A DNA stretch of 64,000 nt from Amyelois transitella (taxonomy: Eukaryota > Arthropoda > Insecta > Lepidoptera > Pyralidae), in NCBI RefSeq assembly GCF_032362555.1, contig NC_083507.1:1615001-1679000 (forward strand), in the 5' to 3' direction. The position numbers and the translations under genes were made by a program. Positions within the stretch are counted from its first letter, which is position 1. Each line of letters opens with the position of its first letter. The notes below the pieces were generated by a model that saw only the letters and a program-made list of their open reading frames with translations, was not told the DNA's origin and made no database searches. Shown here piece by piece: positions 50,501-58,429 of this stretch.

Positions 50501-53500
50501 GTAGTTGCTGAGATTAGCGCGTTCAAACAAACAAACTCTTCAGCTTTATAATATAAGTATAGATATAGATTTTCTTCTGTGTCTGTTATTATAGGGGACA
50601 AAATGTAGAATAGAATAGATTTGAGGATGAAAGTTTAAATGAAAATCAATAATGTAACCCGTGTGAAATCCGGGCTTAGTATAGTTAGTAAGTACACAAT
50701 ATAATTAAGATGTGTGATTTCATTCGACTAATTTTTTTTGTCCTATTTTTGTTTGGCATAACGAGTTACGCATACTATTTTTTGTCATAATAGTTTTTTG
50801 GCATAATTGGTTTTGGCATACTATTTCAATAGGTATAAATATAGTTCAGACTAATTTATTTTTTGCGCGGAGCAGATGTAGTGTAATGCGTTATAAGGTG
50901 AATACTTCTTAGGTTAGGTAAGGTTATGCTAATAGTAGATATGCTTAAAGAAATATGCCTAAAAAGTTATGCCAAATAATATTATGCGTAACAATTATTA
51001 GGCTAAACAAAAGTATGCCATGTAAAATGATGACACAAAATTTTATGCTAATAGATAGAGAAACTATATATGTATGAATGTATGTAAGTATATATGTATG
51101 TCTGTATGTATCGTGTACGTGTACGGACCCGGCGGCGGCGGCGGCGGCGGCGCGCAGCGTGCGCGCGAGGTTGGCGCGCGCGGGCGGGAAGGGCGCGCGC
51201 ACGAGCACGCTGCGCACGTGCCAGTACAGCGCGCGCAGCCGCGCGCCCAGCCGCCACCACACCAGCGCCAGCTGGTTGTACGGCTGGCCCGAGTGCGCCG
51301 ACACCATCAGCGCGTGTCTGCGCACAACGGTACAACTGTCACTGTCACTGTCAACTGTCTGCTTGTCTTTATTCATTAAAAATAACTATATAAAGAGAGA
51401 CAATCTATTTTATTTATTCATATTAATAGAAAACCAAATGAATTAGCCTGTCCCTTAGTCATCTAATACGAAATCCATGGGAAAGATGTGGAGAGGTTTT
51501 ATTATTTAGTGCTGGGAACCACACAGCGACTACACACTTAAATTTTTTACTAAGAAATTGTGACGTCATACCGCTGCGGTCTCCCCAGCGCCCATCATCA
51601 CCGCCCGGGGCCCTTTACGAAAGCATGCACGTGTCCTGGACCTTCGCCTTTGGTCTACTTCAGCGCTCACTAAAGTTGAGTACCTACCTCATTGACTACA
51701 CGATAGCTAAACCCACGCCCTCTTAAACATTGTAAAACTAGTCCTAACCTAACAAAAATTGAAATTATCCTATGGATTTAAATTATATCTTATATCCCTT
51801 ACGACGACTACGATTACCTCTGTGGTGCAGCGGAGTGAGCTTGCCTGTGACACCGGAGGTCCTGGGTTCAAATCCCGGCCAGAGTATGATGACATACAAA
51901 CTTTCTCTGATCGATCTGGGTTCTGGGTAGGTACTCAATATGCTCACAAAATTTCATTGAGAATCGGTCAAGCCGTTTCGAAGGAGTACAGGAACGAACA
52001 TTGTGACACGAGAATTTTATATATAACACAATACCTGTAGAAGGTGTGAGCCTGGCGCAGCTGCTGCCTGTAGCGCGCCAGGTCGCCGAGGTGCACGAGG
52101 CAGTGCTGGCAGATGTACTGCGCGGCCGCGGGCGGGGGCGCGGCGCCGGGCTCCGCCCCCCACCCCTCCACCAGCCCCAGCAAGGACGCGCGACGTCTAG
52201 TGGTAGAAAAATAACATTTTGCTTGAATTTTTTAATTTCACTCGGAGTGGTTAGAACAATTAGGGAATACCAGAGTAAAGGGACGTGGTTTCTTATCATA
52301 AATAACTTTTGTAAGAAGGGAACTCTTACTTAAAAAAAAAACAAAAATATTTCCAATTAATAAAAAAATTTACAGTCGGTTAAATTTATAATACCTTATA
52401 AGCGTAACAAACACTTAACTGAAAACCGCATCAAAATCAATTTAATGAAACGCGAGATAATCGCGGACAAAAATTTTTGTTGCGGTAAATTTCAAACCAC
52501 ATAATTTACTGCAACACACACTCATTAGTAGGTACATACTTATTCAAAACTTATTTACCTAAAAGGCAAGTCTAGCTTAAACGTGGTACATATTTGGTGA
52601 AGTAAGCACAGGTAAAATCCAGCCGCTGCCTGTAGGACCCATGTCAGCATCGCTTGACCCTCGCTTCGGAGTGGGTTCTGTAAAATAAAAAACACAACAA
52701 TTTTGTAATAACATTATATTAATGAAACCAGTCCATATTTAGTGTTCTTATAATAGACGAAATTATGGGTGGTTGTTAGAAAGTTGATTTTATAATTAGT
52801 CTGGTTTAAGGAGGAGTACTCACTTTATACATTACTGTTATTTTTAACTAGAGTATGCTTCTGTTGCTAAAATTCTATTCATTGCCAGTTGTGTTGGAAT
52901 TACGAAAAACACTTCCAGGGCCCGTAGCAGGGCATGCGCTTCTCTGTTTTTCTTGTGCAAAAAAAAACTATCGCTCTTTCGCTTTTTATTCGAAAACTAT
53001 TGCACTTTTGCATTTTATTATAATGTGAAATGGAAAAGCAAGGCTGTGCATTGATATCAGTCAATCAGTGCATTCTTTTATTCTACATATCCTTTTTACA
53101 AAGTAAGCGGCCTTCAAGTGAAAATGCTGTCAATACTAAAAAAAGATTAAAAGGTTATGAGTTACCTTTCGGTCTTTAATAATGGCTTGCAGTGCTTCAA
53201 TCTGCTGCTTGAAGCCAATGTTCCACAGGTCTTGCTCCACTTTTTTGTCCAGGGCATAGTCCAAATCTAGCACTAACACCTTTTGATACACCTGCGATAA
53301 AAATGAAGAGTTATTGTCTGAGAGAGTATTAGGTCTGACATTGTGAAGGTGTACTTTTAGTCTGATTCTGGTGTTATCCAATGTCTTTTATCAATACAAT
53401 GAATAAATTGAACGAAATGTGCTTTTCTCCAGACATATTTTTTCAATAATTATCTTTTTTGTAAAATAGCTATTGTGCATAGACAAAAAAAAAGGTTTTT

Positions 53501-54148
53501 CATTATAGTAACAATAATAAGAACACCTGATGTACCACCATGATGATTTCATCTAGAACAGCTGGTTAGAAATAAACTATACATACATACATACATACAT
53601 ACATACATAAACTCACGCCTCTTTCCCGGAGGGGTAGGCAGAGACTACCTCTTTCCACTTGCCACGATCCCTGCATACTTCCTTTGCTTCATTCACATTC
53701 ATAACTCTCTTCATGCAAGCTCGGCGGTTTCGGGCACTTTTGACCTGACCCTTCACCAGATGTCAGGAAATAAACTATAAGCATAATTATTCACTTTTCC
53801 AGAAATTTATTAATTAATATTTACATACTTTTTGTAGTTGCTGTTGTGAAGCCCAAAGACTGCGTTCTTGTAGCATTGATGTTCCACTTTTGAATTTCAA
53901 TATCTTTTCCTTTAACTCATCTGCCTCCCTGAAAATACATTTTTAATATAGATGGTTGGAAGGCTTCCACGTGAAAATATAGGTGATATGAAAAATTACT
54001 TTTCAAAACAAAGATTACGACTAAGAAATGAGTAAATTATAATTAAGCAAGTGACCCTTGGTAAAATGAAACAGTAACTTTTGATGACAGGTTATGTTTA
54101 TAATAAGTTTACAAACCTCAGCATCTGCACAGCCGCGTTTAAAACCAT
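32600..54148 (-). CDS. SMG7: SMG7 (EST1C), nonsense-mediated mRNA decay adaptor (20 exons found, one apparently missing)
   Basis: Minus-strand exons: 54117-54148, 53829-53928, 53166-53291, 52559-52677, 52035-52196, 51125-51317, 50057-50194, 49377-49470, 48471-48654, 46534-46668, 42737-42884, 41572-41697, 41042-41202, 39878-39969, 38487-38600, 37179-37575, 35954-36448, 35221-35486, 33978-34073, 32600-32683 (about 1087 residues; human 1137). SMG7 binds phosphorylated UPF1 and recruits decay and deadenylation factors in the cytoplasm. The 14-3-3-like domain has YALDKKVEQDLWNIGFKQQI (Lys72 aligns with human Lys66) and YICQHCLVHLGDLARYRQQ; TPR-like helices follow, e.g. GQPYNQLALVWWRLG. Then come LPEDEELNGFLPLEASFEGL and a long Pro/Gln/Asn-rich tail with TYSLFSG and GPSPLERLLEQQKQ, as in human. 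Phases agree except between exons 6 and 7. The exon 13 donor (GTCGGG) is weak; GTACAT 15 bp on keeps the same frame. Exons 5, 6 and 10 are very G/C-rich. Confidence 0.92.
32803..32884 (+). repeat. LINE 3' end (family B), short
   Basis: GAGATCGTGGCAAGTGG through TCCGGGAAAGAGGCGTGA and a TATG tail. It is the shortest form of the family and lies in the last SMG7 intron. Confidence 0.75.
33030..33235 (+). repeat. Probable non-LTR retrotransposon 3' end (family H)
   Basis: AAGGTTGACTGGAAGAGATTG and GCAATAAAGAGCC look like the 3' end of a transcribed non-LTR element. Complements of the GACTGGAAGAGAT segment recur near 38780 and 45560. The family cannot be named from the sequence alone. Confidence 0.45.
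33655..33833 (+). repeat. Dispersed repeat family G
   Basis: ACCATCAGTGCAGAAG and CAACAAACTGCACTGCGGC match the copies at 7128 and, inverted, at 49735. It lies in an SMG7 intron 145 bp from exon 19. Confidence 0.6.
34145..34402 (+). repeat. SINE family A
   Basis: Near-complete from GAGTGCCGTGCGGTTCCCGG to a short TATG tail, in the intron before SMG7 exon 19. Confidence 0.82.
34418..34592 (+). repeat. LINE 3' end (family B)
   Basis: AAGGACGTCCTGGTGAAGGG through GAAGCGAAAGAAGTATGC to the TATG tail, directly behind the SINE A copy. The coding remnant is frameshifted near the end. Confidence 0.72.
34679..34905 (+). repeat. tRNA-derived SINE (family E)
   Basis: CTGTGGCGCAGCGGTAGTAC and CAGGTTCGAATCCCGGCC form the Pol III box pair, followed by the family tail TTGAGTTAGTATCTCGTAAC and CTTCGAGGCTAACTCG. 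Confidence 0.82.
34920..35200 (-). repeat. Helitron-like variant followed by an inverted family E tail
   Basis: GCGGCCCGCCCCGGCTTCGC to about 35133 resembles a family D relative. At 35140-35200, TATACGGGACAGGTTACACAG and its complement TGTGTAATCTGTCCCGTATA form a palindrome from two opposed family E tails. It ends about 20 bp from the SMG7 exon 18 donor. Confidence 0.5.
35715..35850 (+). repeat. SINE family A, 5' half
   Basis: CCGTGTGGTTCCCGACATC to TTTTAGGCGATGTGC, then a switch to the family F SINE. A small family A tail piece lies just left at about 35545-35610. Confidence 0.65.
35862..35945 (-). repeat. tRNA-derived SINE head (family F) beside the SMG7 exon 17 donor
   Basis: The minus strand reads GAGCGTAGGCGAGTCGAATC and later CAGGTTGGAATCCCACTTCG. 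The head starts about 9 bp after the exon 17 boundary (35954). It matches 2517-2607. Confidence 0.6.
36493..36750 (-). repeat. SINE family A
   Basis: A full-length-looking copy that starts 45 bp upstream of SMG7 exon 17 in transcript terms. Its tail complement is on the left. Confidence 0.82.
37582..37785 (-). repeat. LINE 3' end (family B) beside SMG7 exon 16
   Basis: The tail complement begins only 7 bp from the exon 16 start (37575), so the acceptor's pyrimidine-poor tract (GTATGTTGACAG) is partly made of the repeat. Confidence 0.75.
37870..38463 (-). repeat. Three family A SINE pieces in a row
   Basis: A head fragment lies at 37870-37965, a head-half fragment at 38085-38220, and a near-complete copy at 38222-38463 that has lost its centre. 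All are in the same orientation, between SMG7 exons 15 and 16. Confidence 0.7.
38940..39155 (+). mobile_element. Helitron-like element (family D)
   Basis: It runs from TCCTACTAATATTATAAATG to GGACGAAGTCGCGGGCGGC and CTCTAG, next to T. It shares its 3' hairpin with family C but has a different interior (AACCGATTACGATGAAATTTG). Confidence 0.72.
39602..39869 (-). mobile_element. Helitron-like element (family C) touching the SMG7 exon 14 donor
   Basis: The 5' TC end lies about 8 bp inside the intron (exon 14 ends at 39878; donor GTGAAT). The CTAG end is at the left. It is otherwise a standard copy. Confidence 0.78.
40040..40262 (+). repeat. tRNA-derived SINE (family E)
   Basis: TTGTGGCGCAGCGGTAGTAC and GGGTTCGAATCCCGGCCAGG boxes, then the usual tail ending TGTGTAATTTGTCCCGTAC. 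Confidence 0.82.
40441..41130 (-). repeat. 128-bp tandem array copying the end of SMG7 exon 13 and its donor
   Basis: TGGGCGGCGG (plus strand) falls at 40563, 40691, 40819, 40947 and 41075, each 128 bp apart, with a truncated sixth unit from 40441. Units hold the GEPGARDSDEEPPPPIVISEAD coding end, the donor region and about 40 bp of intron. The functional exon is the 5'-most unit on the minus strand. Units differ by single bases, such as CTCGCGG or CTCCCGG. Confidence 0.92.
41839..41977 (-). repeat. SINE family A, diverged fragment
   Basis: GAGATTCAAATATTGACAGG and TTTTACGACATCCACGGG mark the middle and head; the tail is gone. Confidence 0.6.
42056..42313 (-). repeat. SINE family A, full length, with 11-bp target-site duplication
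   Basis: GGGTGCTTAAA at 42045-42055 and again at 42314-42324 brackets the copy exactly. Confidence 0.9.
42432..42631 (+). mobile_element. Helitron-like element (family D)
   Basis: Starts TCCTACTTAATATTATAAAT and ends GCGGACGAAGTCGCGGGC, GGCCT, CTAG. It is a close sister of the copy at 38940. Confidence 0.72.
42940..43700 (+). pseudogene. Broken Tc1/mariner-type transposase
   Basis: The first open part (43026-43286) gives an HTH-like KRWVTRHQEEGSVKSRPRSD segment. A frameshift separates it from a second part (43308-43661) with RQYLDFAWKEAIFTDE-like sequence in the alternative frame, then VNMWGWMSAAGPGEQVWIAG and HYVQVLEETMLP. The FTDE aspartate is the likely first catalytic residue. The region where the second aspartate belongs is damaged and the rest is missing. 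It lies in the SMG7 intron between exons 10 and 11 and is not a gene of the host. Confidence 0.75.
43880..44140 (+). repeat. SINE family A, full length, with 11-bp target-site duplication
   Basis: TAAAATTTACT stands at 43869-43879 and 44141-44151. The 261-bp element between runs from GTGCCGTGTGGTTCCCGG to TATGTATGTA, giving the family's exact ends. Confidence 0.93.
44861..44990 (-). repeat. LINE 3' end (family B)
   Basis: ACATAAAATCACGCCTCTTT to TCTTCATAGAAGCTCAGCGG; the upstream coding part is cut off. Confidence 0.72.
45140..45374 (-). repeat. SINE family A, head truncated
   Basis: Tail and body are present (ATACATATAATTACGTC to GAGATGGAGTGGTCCTAC), and the first 30 or so bases are missing. 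Confidence 0.78.
45584..46497 (-). repeat. 43-bp minisatellite, about 21 copies, 37 bp from the SMG7 exon 10 donor
   Basis: Units such as CCAAGACACCCTGTATAGTC plus GTTTGTATGAAATGTGTAGC repeat head to tail. Longer variants with TAGTTAGTTGTGTG cluster at the right end. Because 43 is not a multiple of 3 and the unit has no stop on the minus strand, all three minus frames stay open and translate to one cycling peptide. It lies in the intron after exon 10. Confidence 0.93.
46910..47107 (-). mobile_element. Helitron-like element (family D)
   Basis: CTAGAGGCCGCCCGCGACTTC at the left is the CTAG end; the interior has the CCTACATACAAAATTTCATCG block. It abuts a family C-like start at 47105. Confidence 0.7.
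47105..47275 (+). mobile_element. Helitron-like element (family C relative), partial
   Basis: TCTATACTAATATTATAAAG and a (GTTT)n expansion begin the copy. AACCGATTTGAATAATTC differs from typical family C. No hairpin end is found. Confidence 0.55.
47369..47573 (-). mobile_element. Helitron-like element (family D)
   Basis: CTAGAGGCCGCCCGCGACTTC to TTATAATAGTAGTAGGA, complete by comparison with 38940. Confidence 0.72.
48322..48371 (+). mobile_element. Helitron-like 3' end (family C fragment)
   Basis: Only ATGCCCAAAATAACTATTCC, the GCGGACGAAGTCGCGGGC hairpin and ACAGCTAG remain, 100 bp from SMG7 exon 9. Confidence 0.65.
48751..48980 (+). repeat. SINE family A, diverged
   Basis: GTGCCGTGTAGTTCCCAGC to GGGATAAAGACGTGATACG, with several small deletions. 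It lies in an SMG7 intron. Confidence 0.7.
49511..49580 (-). repeat. LINE 3' end (family B), short
   Basis: CATACATAAAATCACGCCTC to CCACTTGCCA next to SMG7 exon 8. Confidence 0.65.
49735..49862 (-). repeat. Dispersed repeat family G
   Basis: The complement of the 33655 copy: AAGAAAATGCTGCAGTGC and AACGTCAACCAATGTTG. Confidence 0.6.
49893..49998 (-). repeat. SINE family A head fragment beside SMG7 exon 7
   Basis: CCTACCCCTAAGTCACGTTT to GGTGCCGGGAACCACACGG. It lies within 60 bp of the exon 7 end (50057). Confidence 0.68.
50207..50562 (-). mobile_element. Short LINE B end plus Helitron-like element in the SMG7 exon 6-7 gap
   Basis: A family B tail piece at 50207-50260 is followed by a family C element at 50288-50562 (CTAG end left, TATAGAT right). 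They fill the part of the intron nearest exon 7, where a conserved SMG7 exon would be expected. Confidence 0.72.
50730..51055. repeat. Unclassified repeat rich in GGCATAA/TTATGCC inverted motifs
   Basis: Left-hand motifs (TTTGGCATAACGAG, TTTTTTGGCATAATTGG, TTTTGGCATAC) are answered on the right by complements (GAAATATGCCTAAAAAGTTA, TATGCCAAATAATATTATGC, AAGTATGCCATG). The centre has TTGCGCGGAGCAGATG. It looks like a fold-back or satellite-like mobile element, with no family assigned. Confidence 0.45.
51446..51525 (-). repeat. SINE family A head fragment
   Basis: TGTCCCTTAGTCATCTAATACG to GTGCTGGGAACCACACAGC, strongly diverged, in the SMG7 intron between exons 5 and 6. Confidence 0.55.
51817..51905 (+). 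repeat. tRNA-derived SINE head (family E)
   Basis: CTGTGGTGCAGCGGAGTGAG and GGGTTCAAATCCCGGCCAGAG boxes; the tail is replaced by other sequence. Confidence 0.7.
53579..53765 (-). repeat. LINE 3' end (family B) with long (CATA)n
   Basis: At least seven CATA units precede AACTCACGCCTCTTTCCCGG. The coding remnant runs back to GTGAAGGGTCAGGTC-type sequence and stops at an ATAAACTAT motif present on both sides (53573-53581 and about 53770-53778), a likely target duplication. Confidence 0.75.
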
Positions 54149-54803
54149 ATTGATAGAGGCTTAAAGCCTCAATATTTGTCATAGCATTAGTAAATAAATC
54201 AAATAGTAATTAGGTAATGGTGCTGGAATAGTTGTAAAGAAATTGAAATGAAATAAACTAAAAACAATCGAGATCCATGCAGAAATGTCAGTCAAACTGT
54301 CATTGAAAACAAGTCTACATGAGTCTGTCAAAAAGCTGTCACAACCATGTGACGTCTTCTTTTTTCTCTGATATTGCGAACATTTGCGAGGCATTAAGTT
54401 TTATATGACCAATGTTTTATTCTCTTCTTTCTCTAATAGAAGAGAACTGAAGAAAGAGAGAAGATAACATAGATTTACTTATACATTCTTAATATGTTCT
54501 TAATGTTTATTATGAGTCTTCGAGCACCAATTTATTTATAGTATGACAAAGACAAGACAACAGCAGTGCAACAGCCACGTTTGTGCCAAGGAAAAGAAAA
54601 ATAAGTTGATATGTCAATATCAATATTGTCAAAACCAGTCAAATTGTTCCTGACAGGAAAAAAAAGGCCTATGAGAGCAACAAAAAGAAAAAAGGGTAGA
54701 ATCTGTTTGTTTTTGTATGTTAAATAGTGTACTATCTTGCAAATTATTAAATTTATTTGCAAGTTAGAATTATAATTTCGTCCTCAATTTATTTTATTAA
54801 AAA
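54149..54803. promoter_or_regulatory. Head-to-head spacer, likely shared promoter of SMG7 and the BTB gene
   Basis: Start codons of the divergent genes are 655 bp apart with no dispersed repeat recognised between them. No core promoter motif can be assigned with confidence. A short palindromic stretch (CTCTTCTTTCTCTAATAG, then GAAGAAAGAGAG) lies near 54421-54462. Confidence 0.45.
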
Positions 54804-56478
54804 ATGTCAGAAGAAACTTCTATTAGTTCACCAAGCGTGATCACACCGGTACAGTATGATAAATAATCTAAATTAAGGAAATGACTCATTATCTACTCAT
54901 TTATTGATAACACATATAATTACAAAAACCTTGTGTGAATTAAATATTTACAGCTTTTCGAAGCTGTAAATATTTAATTCACTACACTAGATATCAATAT
55001 ATTTCTGGAAAGCATGAATTACCAAAACCTTCTATAATCAGTGATTCATTGAGAGTTAATTGACGTTATTACAGGAGCACCCAAGTGTTGTCTACTCATA
55101 CAAAACCACTCAAACAAATAACGCTAGATGGTTATACCTAGAGGACATATATCAAAAGTTTTACCGGCCATACATTTATGACCTTGGAGGGACTTATATA
55201 GAGGATGTAGCTGATTACTGGTTCCAATATAAAACAGACCTAATCTCGGGTGTGTTTCTCCTACATATCTTTGTTTTGAATAGAAATGACGGCCCTTTCT
55301 CCGTCGCCATCACTACTACCAACGTCATGGAGTTTGAGAAAAAAAGTTCATGCGTTTTCCTACAAAGTTCATTGAAAGAATTCAAGTTCCCCAAAGTAAA
55401 AGAATTGAAGCAAAATTACTTAGCAACATTCAGTTTTAAAGAAATCGATGTGGAACTTTTGAAAGGCAAACAATTTTATATACCAATCACTTTCATCGTC
55501 AATGAATTAGATGATGAGTTAGTGGAACGTGTGAAATCTAAACATGATTTTGGATACTTGTTAAAGGAACCTCTTTGTTCAGATTTCACTATAGAAGCTT
55601 CAGATGGGTACAAGTTTCAGGTAAGCTTGAATCATTCCAAATCATTTAGTCAATGTTTGTTTTTCAACATGCCTGACGTGACATTTAGTGTAACCGGCCA
55701 GCACTCTGCTGCCCCTACCACAGATGCTGTCAAAATTTATATATTTTATCTGTGGAATTTATGTCCTGGCAAAGGGTCAGGTCAAGAGTACCCGAAACCA
55801 CCGAAGTTGCATGAAGAGAGTTATAAATGTGGATGAAGCGAAGGAAGTATGCAGAGATTCTGGCAAGTGGAAAGATGTAGTCTCTGCCTACCCCTCCGGG
55901 AAAGAGGTGTGATTTTATGTATGTATGTATGTGGTATTTACCACCATAGATTTGATTCTAACAGGCACATGTGATTTTCATAGGTATACTACCTAGAGTT
56001 CTTCAGATTGGCAACCCAAAACGTAATAAATACAATGTTTTAGGTTCACCAGGCCCTTTTGGCTGAAAGTAGCGAGGTTTTCAAAGCCATGTTCAAGGAT
56101 GAGACGGCGGAAAGTCAGAGACGTTATCTCAAACTATCTGATGTCTCCAAAGAAGACCTCCAGTGCGTCCTAGAGTTTATCTACACGGGCACTATCGCTG
56201 AGGTTGAGAATTGCAACATTTTCAACATCCTTCAACTCGCGGACCAGTTCAATCTCGGAGGGCTACATGACTTGTGCCAATATGTCCTCACTCAGCATCT
56301 GAGTACGGATAATGCGTTAGAAACATTACAGTATGCTGACTTTTACAATGCCGGATTTCTTAAAAAAGCTACGTTGAAAATGATCAGAAACAATAAAGAT
56401 ATTATTAAGTCGAGCATGTTTAAGGAATTAAAAAGTGTGGAATTAGCGCGGGAACTGTGCGAATACCTAGCTTTGTAA
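54804..56478 (+). CDS. BTB/POZ domain protein (3 exons)
   Basis: Exons are 54804-54848, 55075-55620 and 56044-56478, all junctions in phase 0, giving 341 residues. The N-terminal part (about 20-175) has no motif I recognise with confidence; its aromatic, beta-rich pattern could be a degenerate MATH-like domain. From about 184 a BTB domain follows: DFTIEASDGYKFQVHQALLA, ESSEVFKAMF, LKLSDVSKEDLQCVLEFIYT, then LQLADQFNLGGLHDLCQYVL. It ends in a short helical BACK-like stretch (YADFYNAGFLKKATLKMI). Proteins of this build, SPOP-like or standalone BTB, usually dimerise and often act as CUL3 adaptors, but no CUL3 role can be read from sequence alone. There is no Kelch or zinc-finger region. A LINE fragment sits in intron 2. 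Confidence 0.85.
55760..55933 (+). repeat. LINE 3' end (family B) in BTB gene intron 2
   Basis: CTGGCAAAGGGTCAGGTCAAG to AAAGAGGTGTGATTTTATG plus TATG repeats, in transcript sense. Its end lies 110 bp upstream of exon 3. Confidence 0.75.
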
Positions 56479-56839
56479 ATGATAGAAATCTGTTTATATA
56501 TGAATCTATATTTATATAAATCTTCCATTACTAAGTGACTGACAGACCACGTGCAGTCGAAACTATTGGGCGTAGGAAGCTGAAATATAGCATGTAGTAT
56601 CATTCTATATTTCAGCATGTAGTATCATGCTATATTTCAGCTTCTTACGCCCAACAGTAGGCATTAAACGAGGATTTTCCAAATTTCCCGCGGGAACGGA
56701 AGTTAATGGGATTTTAGATTTAACCGAGGGCATACTTTAGTATTGTTTATGGCCTCCTTGGCATTGGTCAAGGTCATGTGTAGGACTGCAACTAACTTTA
56801 GATGTCTGTAACGATAGAATCTCTGCCTATAAGGGGATA

Positions 56840-57003
56840 TCCTACTAATATTATTAATGCGAAAGTTTGTGTATGTCTGTTTCTCTTTCAAGCAAATAAT
56901 ACTATACCGATTACGATGAAATTTGGCATGTAGGTAGCTGATGACCCAAAATAACACACAGGCTACCCCGGAGTTTTTATCCCAGAGTTCCCGCGGGATT
57001 GAT
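56840..57003 (+). mobile_element. Helitron-like element (family D), 3' truncated
   Basis: TCCTACTAATATTATTAATG through GAGTTCCCGCGGGATTGATT; the CTAG hairpin end is absent. Confidence 0.65.
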
Positions 57004-57469
57004 TGTTATTTTATTATAGGGTTTTATTAATCAAGTTGACCTTAAACCTAACTTATTAATAATTTGAGAGTGTGAGTAAATATTAAAATAATGTATGTGA
57101 CGGGTTTAAAACCCAGATAAATATTTTTGTTGGGTATCAACCACTAATCCACAGATGCTCAATATAATGCAAAGGAATATTTATATGTCTATGGTCTGGT
57201 CTATATACATTTATGTCTGTGATTTAAAATATGCTTTCATTTTAAGGATAATTCTATTTGATAACACATTTTGATCTTACTTTTGTTACTAGAAAATAAA
57301 AATGTTACTTATTTCTTTACAAAACTTTATATAGTTGCTAAGGTTTTCTAAAAAAAAGTTGAATGTATTCATAACAAACGATTAATTAAAACGAGTTTAT
57401 TTTGTACTATGCAACGAATTTTATTTAGTTCTAAAAATGACAGATGATTTAGTGGTGTCTTTTGAGATG

Positions 57470-57680
57470 ATCTACGAAAAAAGCTACACTTTGTAGACGG
57501 TGGTGTACGAAGAATTGTACATTTTGTAGATGGTCTACGAAAATGCTACACTTTGTAGACGGTGTACGAAAAATTGTACATTTTGTAGATGGTCTACGAT
57601 ATGCTACACTTTGTAGACGGTGTACGAAAAATTGTACATTTTGTAGATGGTCTACGATATGCTACACTTCGTAGATAGAA
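57470..57680 (+). repeat. GTAGATGGTCTACG minisatellite, first locus
   Basis: Two related half-units alternate: TTTGTAGATGGTCTACGA and TTTGTAGACGGTGTACGAA, with a combined period of about 60 bp and about 3.5 copies. A few more half-units occur at 57860-57950 after a LINE B insertion. The core is an imperfect palindrome (GTAGA...TCTAC). Confidence 0.8.
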
Positions 57681-57753
57681 AGTTTTAAAAAGGTTTATTT
57701 TTGAAAAACTAATTCCAAAGTGTATTTCTAGCATGAATAGAAACAATATTTTA

Positions 57754-57860
57754 TGGATGAATGAAGCGAAGGAAGTATGCAGAGATCGTGGCAAGTGGAA
57801 AGTTTTAGTCTCTGCCTACCCCTCCGGGAAAAAAGCATGATTTTATGTATGTATGTATTG
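57754..57860 (+). repeat. LINE 3' end (family B) inside the minisatellite region
   Basis: AATGAAGCGAAGGAAGTATG to TGATTTTATGTATGTATG; minisatellite units lie on both sides. Confidence 0.75.
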
Positions 57861-58159
57861 TAGATGGTCTACGAAAAGTGGCACACTTCTTACGATGGTC
57901 TACAAAAAATGGTACATTTTGTGGACGGCTTACGAAAAGTAGGTACACTAATCTCGGAAAGTTGAGGACAGATTTTGTTCCTGTTTGAAATGTTGGAAAG
58001 AGGATATTCTGAGGAAGGTTTATATCTATAAATGTTACTCGTGCGAAGCCGGAGCGGGTCGCTCATTTATAATAATAGTAAGTATACGATAATTGTTCAC
58101 ATTTCTAAGTTAAATGGTTACTGCTATGCGGATTATTACGGATTGATAAGAGATAAGGT

Positions 58160-58255
58160 ACAGGACAGGTAACTGCAAGCGTCATTTGCGCAATGCGGTG
58201 CGCATGCGCGGCCTCCGCTCCGGAGCGCGGCTCGCCAGCTGCGGGTAGGGATGGG
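58160..58255 (+). other. Possible G/C-rich untranslated first exon of the 58793 gene
   Basis: A G/C-rich island (GCGCATGCGCGGCCTCCGC, GGAGCGCGGCTCGCCAGC) ends at a good donor ATGGG|GTGAGT. Its ATG joined to the next exon gives a short frame that stops, so it would be leader. The left edge is arbitrary. Confidence 0.35.
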
Positions 58256-58429
58256 GTGAGTTTAACCCACTCTGAAAAATGAGGTGTATTTATTTATACC
58301 CCGAATATTTAAGGGCGCAGCATATATGGCATTGTGGATCATACTTGGACATTACCTAAAGCCTGGAATGGAGTATGTTTCACATACCTACATAATACGT
58401 AAAACAATATCAAAAAAGTATCACTCTTC

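Larger units (their letters stand above)
56479..58150. other. BTB gene 3' flank and repeat-rich spacer
   Basis: No further exon is visible. Near 56565-56655 a local inverted repeat built from AGCTGAAATATAGCATGTAG is obvious. A Helitron-like D copy, a minisatellite and a LINE B piece are listed separately. Around 57950-58080 lies one more dispersed fragment (TCTCGGAAAGTTGAGGACAG), related to sequence near 5550 and 36990. Confidence 0.5.

Noticed and set aside
51048-51446. Several G/C-rich open frames on both strands
   Set aside because: Shadows of SMG7 exon 6; only the minus-strand frame with GQPYNQLALVWWRL fits the conserved protein and the splice sites.
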